Below are positions 1 through 12,418 of a stretch of DNA of 64,000 bases, piece by piece; positions within the stretch are counted from its first letter, which is position 1; each line of letters opens with the position of its first letter. The notes beneath the pieces were generated by a model. The model was not told the DNA's origin, made no database searches, and saw nothing but the letters and a program-made list of their open reading frames with translations. The position numbers and the translations under genes were made by a program. The stretch spans positions 512,501 through 576,500 of the forward strand of contig JAWRVZ010000284.1 of the NCBI GenBank assembly GCA_037043235.1, written 5' to 3'. The DNA comes from Rhodeus uyekii. Its lineage: Eukaryota > Chordata > Actinopteri > Cypriniformes > Acheilognathidae.

Positions 1-690
1 TATATATTCACATAGAAAACAGCTGTTTACACTGATATAATATTACACTGTTTTACTGTATTTATCATGTAATAAATTTAGCTTTAATCACAGGAATAAA
101 TGACACTTTACTATATATTCACATAGAAAACAGCTGTTTACACTGATATAATATTACACTGTTTTACTGTATTTATCATCTAATAAATTCAGCTTTAATC
201 ACAGGAATAAATGACACTTTACTATATATTCACATAGAAAACAGCTGTTTACACTGATATAATATTACACTGTTTTACTGTATTTATCATCTAATAAATT
301 CAGCTTTAATCACAGGAATAAATGACACTTTACTATATATTCACATAGAAAACAGCTGTTTACACTGATATAATATTACACTGTTTTACTGTATTTATCA
401 TCTAATAAATTCAGCTTTAATCACAGGAATAAATGACACTTTACTATATATTCACATAGAAAACAGCTGTTTACACTGATATAATATTACACTGTTTTAC
501 TGTATTTATCATCTAATAAATTCAGCTTTAATCACAGGAATAAATGACACTTTACTATATATTCACATAGAAAATAGCTGTTTTACACTGATATATTACA
601 CTGTTTTACTGGATTTATCATCTAATAAATTCAGCTTTAATCACAGGAATAAATGACACTTTACTATATATTCACATAGAAAACAGCAGT
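1..690 (+). repeat. 112-bp minisatellite, array 1 (partial at window edge)
   Basis: Six tandem units of about 111 bp, each containing ATCACAGGAATAAATGACAC and AGAAAACAGCTGTTTACACT. Unit starts, taken at ATCACAGG, fall at 87, 198, 309, 420, 531 and 640. The array begins before the window and breaks off after 690. This version usually has three Ts in GCTGTTTACA, giving 111 bp instead of 112. The same unit makes up five other arrays in this window. Confidence 0.97.
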
Positions 691-1630
691 TTTGTTGTCT
701 TCATGTTTTTGAAGTGTGTGTGTAATGATGGACAGCAGCCGCATGGGGGCAGTGTGACTCTAAAGAGAAAAACACACAGGTTTAGATCTAAAAGAGTTTA
801 TAAGTGGATTTTTGACTCAACTTGAGCAATAAAAAGTCATTTAAATTTGAGAACAGACACTTAATGATTAAATAAAATTCAATAGGCTATTAATCTGATG
901 TCACAAGATCCATCATAAGAAATCCAACTGAAAAACTGATGTCTTAGTCACTATGAAATCAACATGGACTATCATTTTATTGAAGGTGTACTATAAATTA
1001 TTGTGTTAAAATCGTGTGCCTGTAATGTTGAATGAGAATAACTGTGTCTCTGAGGATGAGGACGGGGCAATAACCTGTCAATCACGAGATCCACCAATAG
1101 CAAACCACAACCGTCCAATCCATCCCTCAAGCCCCGCCTACTTTTGTTCTTATGCCTTGTCAATCAGACAGCAGTTATCAAACACACACAGTTTCAAACA
1201 CACACCTCTCTTTTTATCAATTTCTGATCTGATATTTGGTTGATATTTGGTTGCTGATCAGAAATATATTTCCTCAACCATGTTCGCCTTTTGTTCTGAA
1301 TATTAAATACTGTTTGTGTAGTTTGTGCTAAATTATTTGATTTCTCACAACTTTGACTTTTCATCTCATAAATGGAACTTTTGATGTTGTTATCGTTTAG
1401 TTTGCATCACTATTTGTGTTTGTCATTTCAAAGCATGATTTTTTTCTTCTTGTGGTGGAAATGAGCTTCCATAATTGATACAGAAAATTCAACAGAAACA
1501 AGGAATTTCTTTATATATTCAAATATATAACGCATATAACACGAGAGTTGTACGTCAAACCCTCAGCAGCTGCTTGATATCAGAACAGCTCACTCACTGA
1601 CAACATGTTACATGTCCACTGGGGGGCGCC
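691..1630. other. intergenic DNA, no gene seen
   Basis: Moderately AT-rich DNA with no convincing exon. It contains one copy of a short interspersed repeat (about 947-1150, listed separately). The rest shows no feature I can name. Confidence 0.6.
947..1150 (+). repeat. interspersed repeat, copy a
   Basis: The segment from GTTGAATGAGAATAAC through CAAGCCCCGCCTACTTTTG closely matches 46170-46417, including CCACCAATAGCAAACCACAA. Both copies start with a TCACTATGAA motif. This is a dispersed, probably non-autonomous transposon; I cannot name the family. Confidence 0.8.
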
Positions 1631-1635
1631 GAGAG

Positions 1636-1700
<65 letters not shown>
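1631..1700. repeat. (GT)n(GA)n microsatellite
   Basis: A compound run of GT followed by GA dinucleotides, ending in GTGAGTGATTGATTGATTGA. Confidence 0.97.
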
Positions 1701-1701
<1 letters not shown>

Positions 1702-1937
1702 TGAGTGATTGATTGATTGAGAGAGTCCTGGTTATCCTGCTATATTATGGGAACACTGATGGCAATATCTGAATCCTTGTCCTTGTGGGACATTTTTTTG
1801 GTCCCATGAGGAAAACGGCTCATAAATCAGACTGTGATTTACAGACACTAGTGATGTTTTTTATAAATGAGTTTAGTGTGATGTGGTTTAGGGGTCGTCA
1901 GTGTGGAGAGAGAGAAGATACAGTTTGTACAGAATAA

Positions 1938-1939
<2 letters not shown>

Positions 1940-2006
<67 letters not shown>
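1940..2006. repeat. (TG)n microsatellite
   Basis: About 33 uninterrupted TG dinucleotides. Confidence 0.98.
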
Positions 2007-2008
<2 letters not shown>

Positions 2009-3918
2009 AAAGTAAGAGACGAGAGCTTTTATTTGTGTCTGTTCATGGATTTGTCATGGATTCCTTCAAATAAAATAAATGTATATCTGTAACAAAATTG
2101 CATGCGGCTTATTTTAAAAGTGACTTCCTGGTATAAAACCCTTGTAATGATTAAATAAAGTGTATTTCCTCCACAGCCTGTAGTCTTAAAGCGCTTGTTT
2201 TGTGCATAATTAAAAAGTAATAATAGGCCGCATCTGTCTCAGCAATAATAATACCTGCTCAATAAACTCAAGCATGCAGATGTACAAACACGTGCATATT
2301 TTCTCTGAGTGTGGCATGAAACCCATTTCCCACAGCAGCAGAACACGCAGGGCGCTGAATGGGTTCAGATAACCGTAAAATAATAACAAGAGACGTTGAA
2401 ATGCAGCGCTGAAAATAGACCAGTGGGTTTGGGCTCGGCGCTTCCGGCGTGACTATTAACGACACCTGCTTTAGCGCCGGAAGCCCTGATTGTTATTCTT
2501 ATAGGGTCATGCATTAATGCATACACGCTCATTTGCATACACACACACACAGCAGCATTCCCATATTTGAGTGATTATTCCTTTTGCTGGCTATAACTCA
2601 AAAGCAGCATTATTCAAAATATCAAAAAACAGTTGATTATGGCATGCTAAAAATATGGCATCCATCACTGTGACATTTAAAGAAAGCAAAAGCAAAGATT
2701 GGACATGTTTCCTCATCAATATGGAGATGCTGCGTTAATTTTTGAAAAGCCATTGTGGGCTTTTATTGCTTTTATAGGCGCACTGCAGTCGCCCGGAGCG
2801 ATGGATTCATCAAAGACAGATGCACAGCGATGAGCACAAGAAGCCTTTCTGATGTTCTCATGACAGAAACATTCACTGAGGAACAAATGCCATAAATGTG
2901 AAATTCTGAATTTATGGAGTTGTCTCCCTAACAATTCATAAGGTGCATTTGATTTAAATTGGCCGCAACATACCGCGATTTGAGCTGGAATTGGAATGAC
3001 TTTAAGAAATTTAACAAACACAAATGAGCAATTACAGTATTATACGTTTTGCAGCAAATTTGTGACTTTTCTAACCTGATTTTAGTATTGTTTTAAATCA
3101 ATAATGTCAAAACAAATGGAAAAAAAGAGAATTTATGTCCACCGCGTTACAATTTTAAAATTATATGATTGATAAGTTCAAGTTAAGCAATTTATACAAA
3201 ACTCAACAAAATTTTTGAAGTCAGTTTAATGTAATTTAAGTTGAAATGACTTAATCACCCAACTTGATTGTACTTAACTGAATGCAGCAACTCTTTTTTT
3301 TTTTTTTTTTTCCGTGTTCCTTATAAAACTTTATAAAAATGTATTTCAGAAATCGTTACTTTGGATAAAAGCAGCTGCCAAATGCATAAACATTGTCAAA
3401 TCTCAATATTTGGAACAAGTAGAGACACAATAAAAGGTTAAAGCCTTAATGTATCTTTTTAAAATTATACCCCCCCCCCCCTTCCCCATAATACATTAGT
3501 TTTAATGGGCAAAAAATTGCACGTATAGCACAAGGAACATGCTGAAATGAAAGTGTGTCACTGCTTATGGAGATTCGTGTCATTACTGCCGTAGCACATT
3601 TGACAGAAACCTCATTTCTTCTCATCTTCTCAATCTGAATTCAAGAAATTGTCTCCTGCTGAGCGTCTTCAGGTGCCTTTAAACATCTTCTGATCAAACC
3701 TCAGCCGGCGTGACATTAACGTGACAAACTTTTAATGAGATTCAGACAGCGAATGAGTCCTACTTCAGTGTTCAGCGGCAGAATGAATCACGAGACTCGT
3801 CAGGCTCTCATCAAAAACATCAATGCTTCATTATTTCCAGTACGAATACTTAATATGAATTTTTGTGTAAAAGTTTTATAAATAACAGTTTGTGGCAGAA
3901 TCCAAACCCTGCCTGACA
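2007..3918. other. intergenic DNA, low repeat content
   Basis: No gene is seen. 2380-2520 and 2730-2990 are GC-balanced and free of obvious repeats, so they could hold regulatory elements of kctd15, but sequence alone does not show this. Homopolymers occur at 3293-3312 (T) and 3471-3481 (C). Confidence 0.5.
3353..3395 (+). repeat. SINE/LINE 3' tail fragment
   Basis: Contains TTACTTTGGATAAAAGCAGC followed by TGCCAAATGCATAAA, the 3' tail type shared by many teleost SINEs and L2-like LINEs. No tRNA-like head is present. Confidence 0.7.
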
Positions 3919-5262
3919 TTAAAGTCCCACTGAAGAGCCTTGAAATGCTCAGCATTATTCAGTGTGTTGATGTCATTTCCTCTGAAACTGGGGGAGGGTG
4001 GGGCTTATCGAGAAGCCCCTCCCCTTTAAACGGCCAATAGCGTTTAGTTTCTCTCAGCCATTGATCTGGATAAAGCTGCAGTTCCTCATGATTTCTAAGC
4101 GTTTCTCCTCTAATCTCCTCCATCTCTCTAAAACACATGATTGCGTGCAGAACTCAAACGGGTGGATGCGTTTCTCCTCTAATCTCCTCCATCTCTCTCT
4201 AAAACACATGATTGCGTGCAGAACTCAAACGGGTGGATGTGTTTCTCCTCTAATCTCCTCCATCTCTCTCTAAAACACATGATTGCGTGCAGAACTCAAA
4301 CGGGTGGATGTGTTTCTCCTCTAATCTCCTCCATCTCTCTCTAAAACACATGATTGTGTGCAGAACTCAAACGGGTGGATGTGTTTCTCCTCTAATCTCC
4401 TCCATCTCTCTCTAAAACGCATGATTGCGTGCAGAACTCAAACGGGTGGATGTGTTTCTCCTCTGATCTCCTCCATCTCTCTCTAAAACACATGATTGCG
4501 TGCAGAACTCAAACGGGTGGATGTGTTTCTCCTCTGATCTCCTCCATCTCTCTCTAAAACACATGATTGCGTGCAGAACTCAAACGGGTGGATGTGTTTC
4601 TCCTCTGATCTCCTCCATCTCTCTCTAAAACACATGATTGCGTGCAGAACTCAAACGGGTGGATGTGTTTCTCCTCTGATCTCCTCCATCTCTCTCAAAA
4701 AAAACATATTATTGCGTGCAGAACTCAAACGGGTGGATGTGTTTCTCCTCTAATCTCCTCCATCTCTCTCTAAAACACATGATTGCGTGCAGAACTCAAA
4801 CGGGTGGATGTGTTTCTCCTCTGATCTCCTCCATCTCTCTCTAAAACACATGATTGTGTGCAGAACTCAAACGGGTGGATGTGTTTCTCCTCTGATCTCC
4901 TCCATCTCTCTCTAAAACACATGATTGTGTGCAGAACTCAAACGGGTGGATGTGTTTCTCCTCTGATCTCCTCCATCTCTCTCTAAAACACATGATTGCG
5001 TGCAGAACTCAATCAAAGATATTCCCACTGTCTGAATCGCTCTATATAGAGACTATGAGCCGTTCATGTAGAAAACAGTGTGTGAACGAGTGACTGATTT
5101 CTGCCGCAGCTTCAGCCTCTGTTTATAATGAAGGGGCGGGGCTTCAGATTCTAGAGCGTTTGATTGGATATGAAAGCTGAAGTGCAGAGTGATGTCATCA
5201 ACATCATTGATCCGTATTGGAGGAAGTGAGAGACTGTAAGTTTGATTTCATGGGGACTTTAA
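3919..5262. mobile_element. non-autonomous DNA transposon with an expanded interior
   Basis: The left end reads TTAAAGTCCCACTGAA and the right end TTCATGGGGACTTTAA, forming short imperfect terminal inverted repeats around TTAAAGTCCC. The flanks inside the ends are GC-richer and single copy (for example GAAGGGGCGGGGCTTCAGAT near 5130), while the middle is a 71-bp tandem array. No transposase is present. Superfamily unassigned; the exact ends are uncertain by a few bases. Confidence 0.65.
4099..5012 (+). repeat. 71-bp minisatellite, about 13 units
   Basis: Each unit carries GTTTCTCCTCTAATCTCCTC, ACACATGATTGCGTGCAGAA and CTCAAACGGGTGGATGT. Spacing of the CACATG motif (4134, 4205, 4276) gives a 71-bp period. 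Units 1-5 and 10 read CTAATCTCC, while units 6-9 and 11-13 read CTGATCTCC. The unit around 4700 has an A-run insertion. The open reading frames across it are by-products of the repeat. Confidence 0.97.
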
Positions 5263-7020
5263 AATGCATCTCTACGTACTCCTCATGAAAGGTTGTTATG
5301 GCTATGGATTAAATTTGATCTTTTTTGTTACATGAATTTCACATTAGAATTGTATCTGAAATTTCTCCTATCTATTTATTTTTTGCTTATTTTTTAATGA
5401 CTTGTGCATCGCTGTTTTATACTTTCAGTCTTAAAATAAATTAATCATAAAATATTATATAGTTCTTAAACTACGTTATGTAAACAGAGTAAAATAAACT
5501 CTGAAATAAAATTATTTCAATATTAATTCTTTCAACACTCAATTATTTGCATTCACAAATTTAAATAATTACTCAATGTGTTTTGATCTTGCCCCGATTC
5601 ACAGTTATCACTGATTTCACTGGAATTTGATATTCATAAATAGAGAAAAGTATCTCCGGCTGCTTTGCCATGTGTCTGGAGTGGGAGGTCAGAGGTCAGT
5701 GAGGAAATGTTGACATGGAGCAGATAAAGCTCCAACCTCCGTACAATCACCCGTTTAAAAAAAAGCCAAACAAAGGATAGTCTGTTGGAGGAAAGAGAAC
5801 GAGACCGAGCTCGTAATAAAACAAGAATCAACATTAGCTTTTCAGAGATGAAGAACTGAGGGATGAGAGATGTTGTAAAGAGCTGATGATGTTTTTATTC
5901 CTCAACAGGTGAAGGATGTTTTATTGAACAGATGCATTGTCACATATCGCTTTCTAACAGAGTTCACTGTAAAGCATCATCGATTGTGAAACGTCATATT
6001 CATCTGCAAAGTCTTCTGTGAAATGTATGCAATTTTATTTTTAACCACTAGAGGGCCGAAAGTTACATAGTGTACCTTTAAGCACTAATTATTAATTTTA
6101 CATCATTCAAACCCTAAAACTTTCAGGTTATAATAGAAACATTCCAGATTTTCACTGTACTTTTGGACGCAACACTGTTTTCTTTGCCCATTCGATACTC
6201 TTCTTCATTATCATCATCCGTTGAAAGGATGTTTTCTGGATATCACTGTCAGTTGTCAAACGAATCTCACAGCGGATCATCACAGGGAATCTGACCCACT
6301 TCTGCTTTTCCTCTCAAACACAGCACAAGTAAAATCCATAAATTAAAGGAATTAACTGATGGCAACTAAAACACCCGAGGCGACTTTTGTAAGCTGTTTA
6401 AATCTTTAAACTTACAACATCTTCTGCACACTTCTGTAATTGAACGTACTGCAGGCGTGTTGTATTAATGAAGGAGAAACTACAAACCGCATTCCTCCTC
6501 CGTCTGCAAGTCCCGAGGAAAGCACTTTCTGGCCCTGGGATGAGTTTTCTTCCGCTGATCTGTGGAGTGTGTGTCTCCTACCTGGAGGATTGCTCAGGTT
6601 GCCTTATTTTGCAATCAATTAAGCAGTTGTTTTGAAAAAATAATCTTGTTTTATGCATTTCAAATGTTAAGAGAGGATTATCAGTTCAGATCAATGAAAG
6701 CATTGCCATGAGCGCTGCACAGCAGCCCTGCCAAAGCATTATAATTTATTATTAACACAGGAAACACCAGCACTATCACCTTAAAAATGTGCGTTAGAAT
6801 AACTTTGCTGGATATAACTCGGCACAACTCAAATATTCGAGTTCTCACAATAAAACTCACAATAAAAAAATAAAAAAATTGTTACATAGTACAGAACACA
6901 TTTCGACTTTTTTTTATCTTCAGAACAAAATGAATAAATTTTAACTTGCAGCGTTGCAAAATAAAAGGATCATGAAATTAAGATGTGTAATCAAGAAAAA
7001 AAAACAAATGCATAAATAAG
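5263..7020. other. intergenic DNA, no gene seen
   Basis: Mostly AT-rich. The stretch around 6430-6640, including AAACCGCATTCCTCCTCCGT, is more GC-balanced and non-repetitive and is a candidate regulatory element only. No splice-framed coding exon was recognised. Confidence 0.5.
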
Positions 7021-7023
7021 GAT

Positions 7024-7560
7024 GAATGATGACAACTTACCCCATGTATGTGACGACACATGTCGATATTGGGGCATGTTGTCACAGAAGGTCAATGTGA
7101 CCTTTCAGTAGTACTTTTGTAAACGAGATGTTAATATTTGTCTAAAGTGACAACTAGCTATAATTAATCTATAATACTGTATTTTATTCTACATATTCTG
7201 CTTATTGGAAATCAGGATGAACCTATATAAATATATTTTATTTTTTATATAAATACATTTTATTAATAATACAGGAAACACCAGTTCTAGTTGTTTGTAG
7301 CAAGAACTGATTAGAATATCAATGTGTTTCTTCAATGCAATGCAAGTCGCTTTGGATAAAAGCATCTGATAAATGCAAATGTAAACTTTCCACTACATAT
7401 TTGCACTGTGACAACTTACCCCATGTAGTCTGACCACATGCGTGGCTGTAGGGGTTGTAGGGGCACAAAAGGTCAACATGCGTTCAGTAGTGTTTCGTAC
7501 ATGTGCAATAGTCTTTTTGTTCTCAAGATGTGCGTAATAGCCAGCTATAATTATGCAATT
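7024..7560. repeat. two diverged copies of a TTACCCCATGT repeat
   Basis: TGACAACTTACCCCATGTA occurs near 7032 and near 7410. Each is followed by related text (AAGGTCAA, TTCAGTAGT, AGCTATAATTA). The copies are about 380 bp apart and are separated by AT-rich DNA and a SINE fragment. They look like pieces of one transposon or a local duplication. Confidence 0.65.
7299..7385 (+). repeat. SINE 3' half, undeleted tail
   Basis: Contains AGCAAGAACTGATTAGAATA, then TGCAATGCAAGTCGCTTTGG and ATAAAAGC. Unlike most copies in the window it keeps the 13-nt CAAGTCGCTTTGG segment. The tRNA-like head is missing. Confidence 0.8.
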
Positions 7561-7779
7561 ATCTTTCTGTTTGTCTCTCCTCCAGTCGTTTACTATAATA
7601 AAACGAGTCATTATATAATAATCTTTTCCATTGTACTGTATGAAATTCGTCCAAACTGACACAGGTGGGCGCCAAACATCATGGAAAGCCTCAGTCCTGC
7701 ACGGGAGATCCACAGTAATTATGGGTCTCAGCGCAGCATCAATTATTCACACTTATTTACACGCAAATAAACAAACATT

Positions 7780-9260
7780 CAGATAAATAAATTATCAAGT
7801 ACCTGCGCGGGGAAAGCGGGGCCTGTGCGCGCACCCGATGCCCAGCACAACTGTCTTTATTTGCTCGCCTGATGCTGAATAAACGAGAATGTAGCGCGAG
7901 AAGTGTAAGATTGTGCTTGTGTGGGTTTAAACCGACGTCTGCCCTGAGAGATCCTGGAACAGACATCTCCATCTAGCCGTGCGCAATAATTGAAATGGCG
8001 CATTGTGCCGCGGGCGCACTGCGAGGGCGCGCGGTGAATGATGTCCAGACGTCATTTGCTTTTAATGGCCTCCAGGAAATTTGCCATTACAATTCTCACA
8101 GACATTAGAGAGCAAAGAGAAGGAGGGGGGAGAGAAAGCGCCGCATGCATGAGCACCGCGTCCAGATCCAGATTTGTGCTTTGTTAAAATAAGAACACGC
8201 GTCTTTTATCGCCACTTTATCAACAAGTTCCAGTGCGCCTCCTGCGTTACCACAGAGACTTTTACTCGTTCAGGGGAAGCAAAATGTGTTGCCTTTGCGA
8301 AAGAGCCTGGGGGAATATTACATCAGACGAAATGACAATGATTAAAATCAGCCTTTCTGCCTCTCCAAACTCTCAGGAACGGCGCGGTGACACTTGCCTG
8401 ATGCGTAAACCGTTATACGCTGAACTTTAAAACCCTCGCCAGCTATTTTTACTTTGCGAAAGAGCGCAAGGGCTAAGCGATCGAGGGGAATATCAGGTTT
8501 GCATCTGTTCCAATGAGTCTGCTCGGGTTTGAGTTAATTGTCCTCTAATCCTGTGGCCCCAGAGGCGTTTGCGCAGCCCGGAGCCAGAATTCTTCTTTCG
8601 GCTCTGCTCTGATTTGGAGACGGATTATTGGCTTCCTTCTGCCCATAAGCAAAAGCAGCAGATTCAGCGTGGCCAACAACAGCAAAAAAAGAGACAGTGG
8701 CGAGGCTGATATTCGCGAGCGTTAAGAAATAAGAAGATCAAGAGGGGGAAGGAGAGCTCTGGTCTCCTGGAGAAGGTAAGACAGTCCTGCGCGCGTTTGC
8801 GCTCGAGCTGTGAACGCGTCCGGACCACAGCAGCGCAGCTCGTTATAGTCACCCACATCCACCTATGGCGTGTTTTAATGCAGTTTGACGAGGTTTTTCA
8901 ATCCGGACGGGAAGATAATAGCTTGAGCGGATAGAAACTTGCGAGCGAGCAACGCGAACCTTCATCTGGGAGCAGATTGAGCCGGACTCGGACAGCGACG
9001 ATGTTTGAAACGGTACCATTTCCCATTAAATCTCCTCTGAATGTAGAGTAGATGATCATTGTGATGGTGCTTTTGTGTGGGGTTTTTTCCGTGTGTGTGT
9101 GTGTGTGAGAATGAGGTTGCGTGAACGCGACGCGTCCTCGAAACGCTTTTACGCATCGTGCCCAGTGCGACATTTCAAGCTTTCCTGATTCTCTAACCTT
9201 GTTAAACAGCCTGCGGGCAGCGAGAGCCAGTGTTATTAGGAGGATATGCCTCATACCTGA
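7780..9260 (+). promoter_or_regulatory. kctd15: CpG-rich putative kctd15 promoter and 5' exon region
   Basis: This stretch is clearly richer in GC and CpG than its surroundings (GCGCGCACCCG near 7828, CCGCGGGCGCACTGCGAGGG near 8010, repeated GCG around 8780-9000). It lies 2-3 kb upstream of the first kctd15 coding exon, where a CpG-island promoter would be expected. No TATA box stands out. The transcription start cannot be fixed from sequence alone; assignment to kctd15 is by position. Confidence 0.5.
8500..8775 (+). other. kctd15: candidate untranslated first exon of kctd15 (5' end unknown)
   Basis: A strong donor, GAGAAG|GTAAGA, sits at 8775/8776 inside the CpG-rich region. If it is spliced to the acceptor at 11043/11044, the frame leading into exon 2 meets a TGA at 8707-8709 with no ATG after it. 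The exon would then be 5' UTR and translation would start in exon 2. The 5' boundary given is arbitrary, and other first exons are possible. Confidence 0.4.
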
Positions 9261-11043
9261 AGCTTTATCGCTGTGAGTGAGACGCCATGTTGTGAAATGA
9301 TCTGAATTGAAGTTTTAACCCGTAGGGCACCGAAGTGAAACTGGAGAAAGAAAGCAGGAAAAGCGTTGGTTTCATTACATGCGTGACTTTCACTGAACGT
9401 TTTCCAACAAGAAATTTGGAAATAAACGCGATTTTTTTTGAGAATTACACGAAAAGGAAAAAGCGGGCAAAGTTTGGCTTAAGCATGCAAGCTGGTCATA
9501 CCGGTTCAATGCATTCAAGATGGGTTTGGAAGTGCATTTCTCCTCACATTAGTACAGAATGGGAGTTTTTGTATTTTTTAAGTGTTTTATGCCATGTACT
9601 CTTATCCCTGAACATTAAAGGGAGTTTTTTTTCAATGGTAACAATAGGAATACTTAATTTATTCAGTTATAAACCATGAGTTGGCTCATGCTAATGAATA
9701 CTTCTCTACCATTAAGCTTGACCATGTGACTTTAACAGTGTGGGATACTTTTACTTTTCTACCTGGTCCCTACTATTCACAAAGAGAGAGAGAAGGAGAG
9801 GAGGAGTAAATCCACTGTATTCCCTCAGCAGTAATATCTGGGCTTTTTGTTACAACGCCCATGGCGATATGGAGATGAGGGATAGCTTCATATGCCAAAA
9901 CGTCTTAAGTCTTTTTTTCTTTTCTTTTTTTTTGTTCTGTAATGTATCATCTTGCTTGTGTATTAAATGAACATTATTGCTCAGGGCTTGGTGGCAACAC
10001 CCTGGAAAATTCTGCCGTCTGCCTTCAGCGCATTGCCTCCAGCGCTGGAGCTGAGCGCAGCCCATAACAACTGCCTTCTGTTTACCATGTATGGTTAAAA
10101 TAACCGCCGCACAAATGAGCCACTGCATGGAAGAACTTGTCGTTGCAATCCCTTTGAACTCCGGCTTCACAATGAAGCAGTCTTTCTTACGACAACTGGA
10201 ATATGCTAAGTCGTATTTCCATGCGCGATCCGGGCGTTGTGAGGAAAAGTTTTGACTTGTGCAAACAAGCCTTTAAGTTGGAACCGAGTTAAAGCTTGCT
10301 GTGAAATTCAGGAGGTGTGTGTGTGTGTGAGAACGTTTTTCCAATTTGGAGATTTGTGCATAACCTCACTGGATTTATTCGGAGCATTTGCATGTCGAGA
10401 CATCACACCAGACCTTCACGTTGGCATGCATTCATGTGGCAGATCATGCAAACTGACTTAACACAAAGGACTGCTGTGAGAAGTGCTTTCAGACTCGATA
10501 AGAGTAGAGTAGAAGAGTCATTTCAGAAAACTCAGTAAAAGCACCTTAACCGGAAGATCCTCCATCATGGAGATCCAGTGCCAGTGGAAGTTGAGCGATT
10601 GTGCGATTCCTGGTGCTCCACGTGAACGCGCACAATGCCCTCGTTTCCCAAATGTTCAGATTGGTTGCTGAGGTGTCGGAGGATATCACGTCTAGCACAT
10701 AACACGACCTTTAATTAGAAACTTGCGTTTTTTTTCTTCTCCTCTCCTCTCCCTCTCCCATCCCCGGAGGCGAACACCTCGCATATCTCTCTCCCTCTCC
10801 CTCTCTCTCTGCAGTGTTAATAAACATCCTCGTATCCTGCCCTCGGGCTGCACCAGTGAAAGATGCAAACATACTTCATTAGAGCCGTGGCAATAATTTG
10901 TAAGCTAAATATGCGATGGGGCAGATGAGAAAACGATCTGATAAGTCTCGCACAGGCGCTCAAGGTGGGAGACACACTAACGCACCGTGAAGGCGCAGCA
11001 GCAGCATCGTTTCTCCATGGCTTTCCCGTTTGTCTGCTTCCAG
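9261..11043. other. kctd15: probable kctd15 intron 1
   Basis: No coding exon is recognised. A pyrimidine run ending in CTCTCTCTCTGCAG at 10814 resembles an acceptor and could define another untranslated exon. The interval ends at TTTGTCTGCTTCCAG, the acceptor of exon 2. Confidence 0.45.
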
Positions 11044-11055
11044 GAAGGGAGAAGC

Positions 11056-11219
11056 ATGTCACGCCTGTCTCTGACCCGGTCTCCGGTCTCTCCTCTGGCC
11101 GCGCAGGGGATTCCACTGCCGGCTCAGCTCACCAAAGCCAACGCGCCGGTGCACATCGACGTGGGCGGCCACATGTACACCAGCAGCCTGGCGACCCTCA
11201 CCAAATACCCAGACTCCAG
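11056..11219 (+). CDS. kctd15: KCTD15, coding exon 1 of 4 (residues 1-55)
   Basis: Encodes [20 protein letters not shown] and the start of the BTB/POZ domain ([20 protein letters not shown]). The exon starts at 11044 after TTTGTCTGCTTCCAG. The ATG at 11056 is chosen because upstream in-frame residues EGRS match the EGGN that precedes this Met in longer mammalian KCTD15, and the likely 5' exon has an in-frame stop. The donor AG|GTAAG at 11219/11220 splits the Arg55 codon. The full protein is 257 residues. KCTD15 is a BTB protein known to inhibit AP-2 transcription factors and limit neural crest formation, and the KCTD1/15 branch is reported not to act as a CUL3 adaptor. Signature residues ([46 protein letters not shown]) favour KCTD15 over KCTD1. 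Whether it is the fish a or b copy is undecided. Confidence 0.96.
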
Positions 11220-12418
11220 GTAAGACCCCTGGCCTCTCCGTCTGTTACGTCAGCGATACGGCTGGGTCACGTTTGCCATTTAATGCCTTTTTAGGGTGTG
11301 CAAATGTTGTGCTTTTACCTTGGCCAGATTATTTTTATTCATTCTAATCATTTTTGCATGAGCAGCCTTCACTCTTAGAGTTTAGGGCTGTTTTACAGAG
11401 CTACGTTAAAGAAAAATAAGAATATGAGCATGTTTAAGGGAGATATAGTGTGTTTAATTCATAACATTTCATTACGGTTTAAAGAAAAGTGCATTAAAAA
11501 CTAAATCCGAAGTGCATTAAGTGCCTGACGGAACACTTGAAGGTTCCATATGGAATCTTTACTTCTCATTGTTCCTTTTTTCTTTAAACCTGAAGAATTT
11601 CGGGATGCATCCGCTGAAGCTCAATCTCAAATCCCGCTCTCGTTCGGGTTCAGCATCGGGTTTTGTTTGTCACTCAGAAGAGTCACAGCAAATACTGATA
11701 ATTCATCTGTATGTTGGTTGTGCTGATCATTTTTTCAATGAAACATTAGCATTAAATTAGAAAGCTATGCTAAATAGAAGTGAAATGTTTGATGCTGTTT
11801 ACTCGATTAGAGGATAATTATCTGTTCTGATGACGTCTGACTAATCCTGAACATGAATATGATGTTCTGTCACTTGCTCTGGAGAGAGACAGAGCTGCAA
11901 GCGCTCGTGGATGAGGGAGATTCATTCTGATTTCATAACATTTGGATAACGTTTTTCAACATTTAAAACATTTGCACTTGAGCAGATTTTTACTGAAACA
12001 CAATAAAATTTGTTTTTTGATTGATGAGTGAACATGAGAGAATATGATAATGTTTGTGGCAATGATTTTTATTGTTACTATCATAGTTTTTGCGAGTGTT
12101 GTGATTTGTTTGTTATGATTGGCAAAGCAGTGGTTATGAAGTAAATAGCATTCTATTTATTTGTTGACTTAAGTCATACATAAAGATGTCTAAATGTCAT
12201 TGCTTTAAAAACATAAAGTCAAGATGAGTGTCTGTATCTGCTTGAATTGAACTGCTGTATCACGAAATTCACTTTTCTTCATCATTGATTGAATGGATTT
12301 CTGGTGGATGTATGATTTCGACTTCACACTCATTTTAGATCTGACACTAGATCTGTTGTTTTATATCTAACCATACAAACTTGTGAAAAGTTGTGCACAA
12401 CTGCTCAGAAACTTTGTG
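11220..12418. other. kctd15: kctd15 intron 2, proximal part
   Basis: AT-rich intron sequence with no exon, RNA gene or clear repeat. Intron 2 spans 11220-18591. Confidence 0.7.

Noticed and set aside
1..690. CRISPR-like or regulatory direct repeats
   Set aside because: Units are contiguous with no spacers, and the host is a vertebrate; this is a minisatellite.
10987..11055. In-frame extension of KCTD15 upstream, including an ATG at 11017
   Set aside because: The extension crosses a good splice acceptor (TTTGTCTGCTTCCAG at 11043), so it is probably intron; homology also begins at the exon border.
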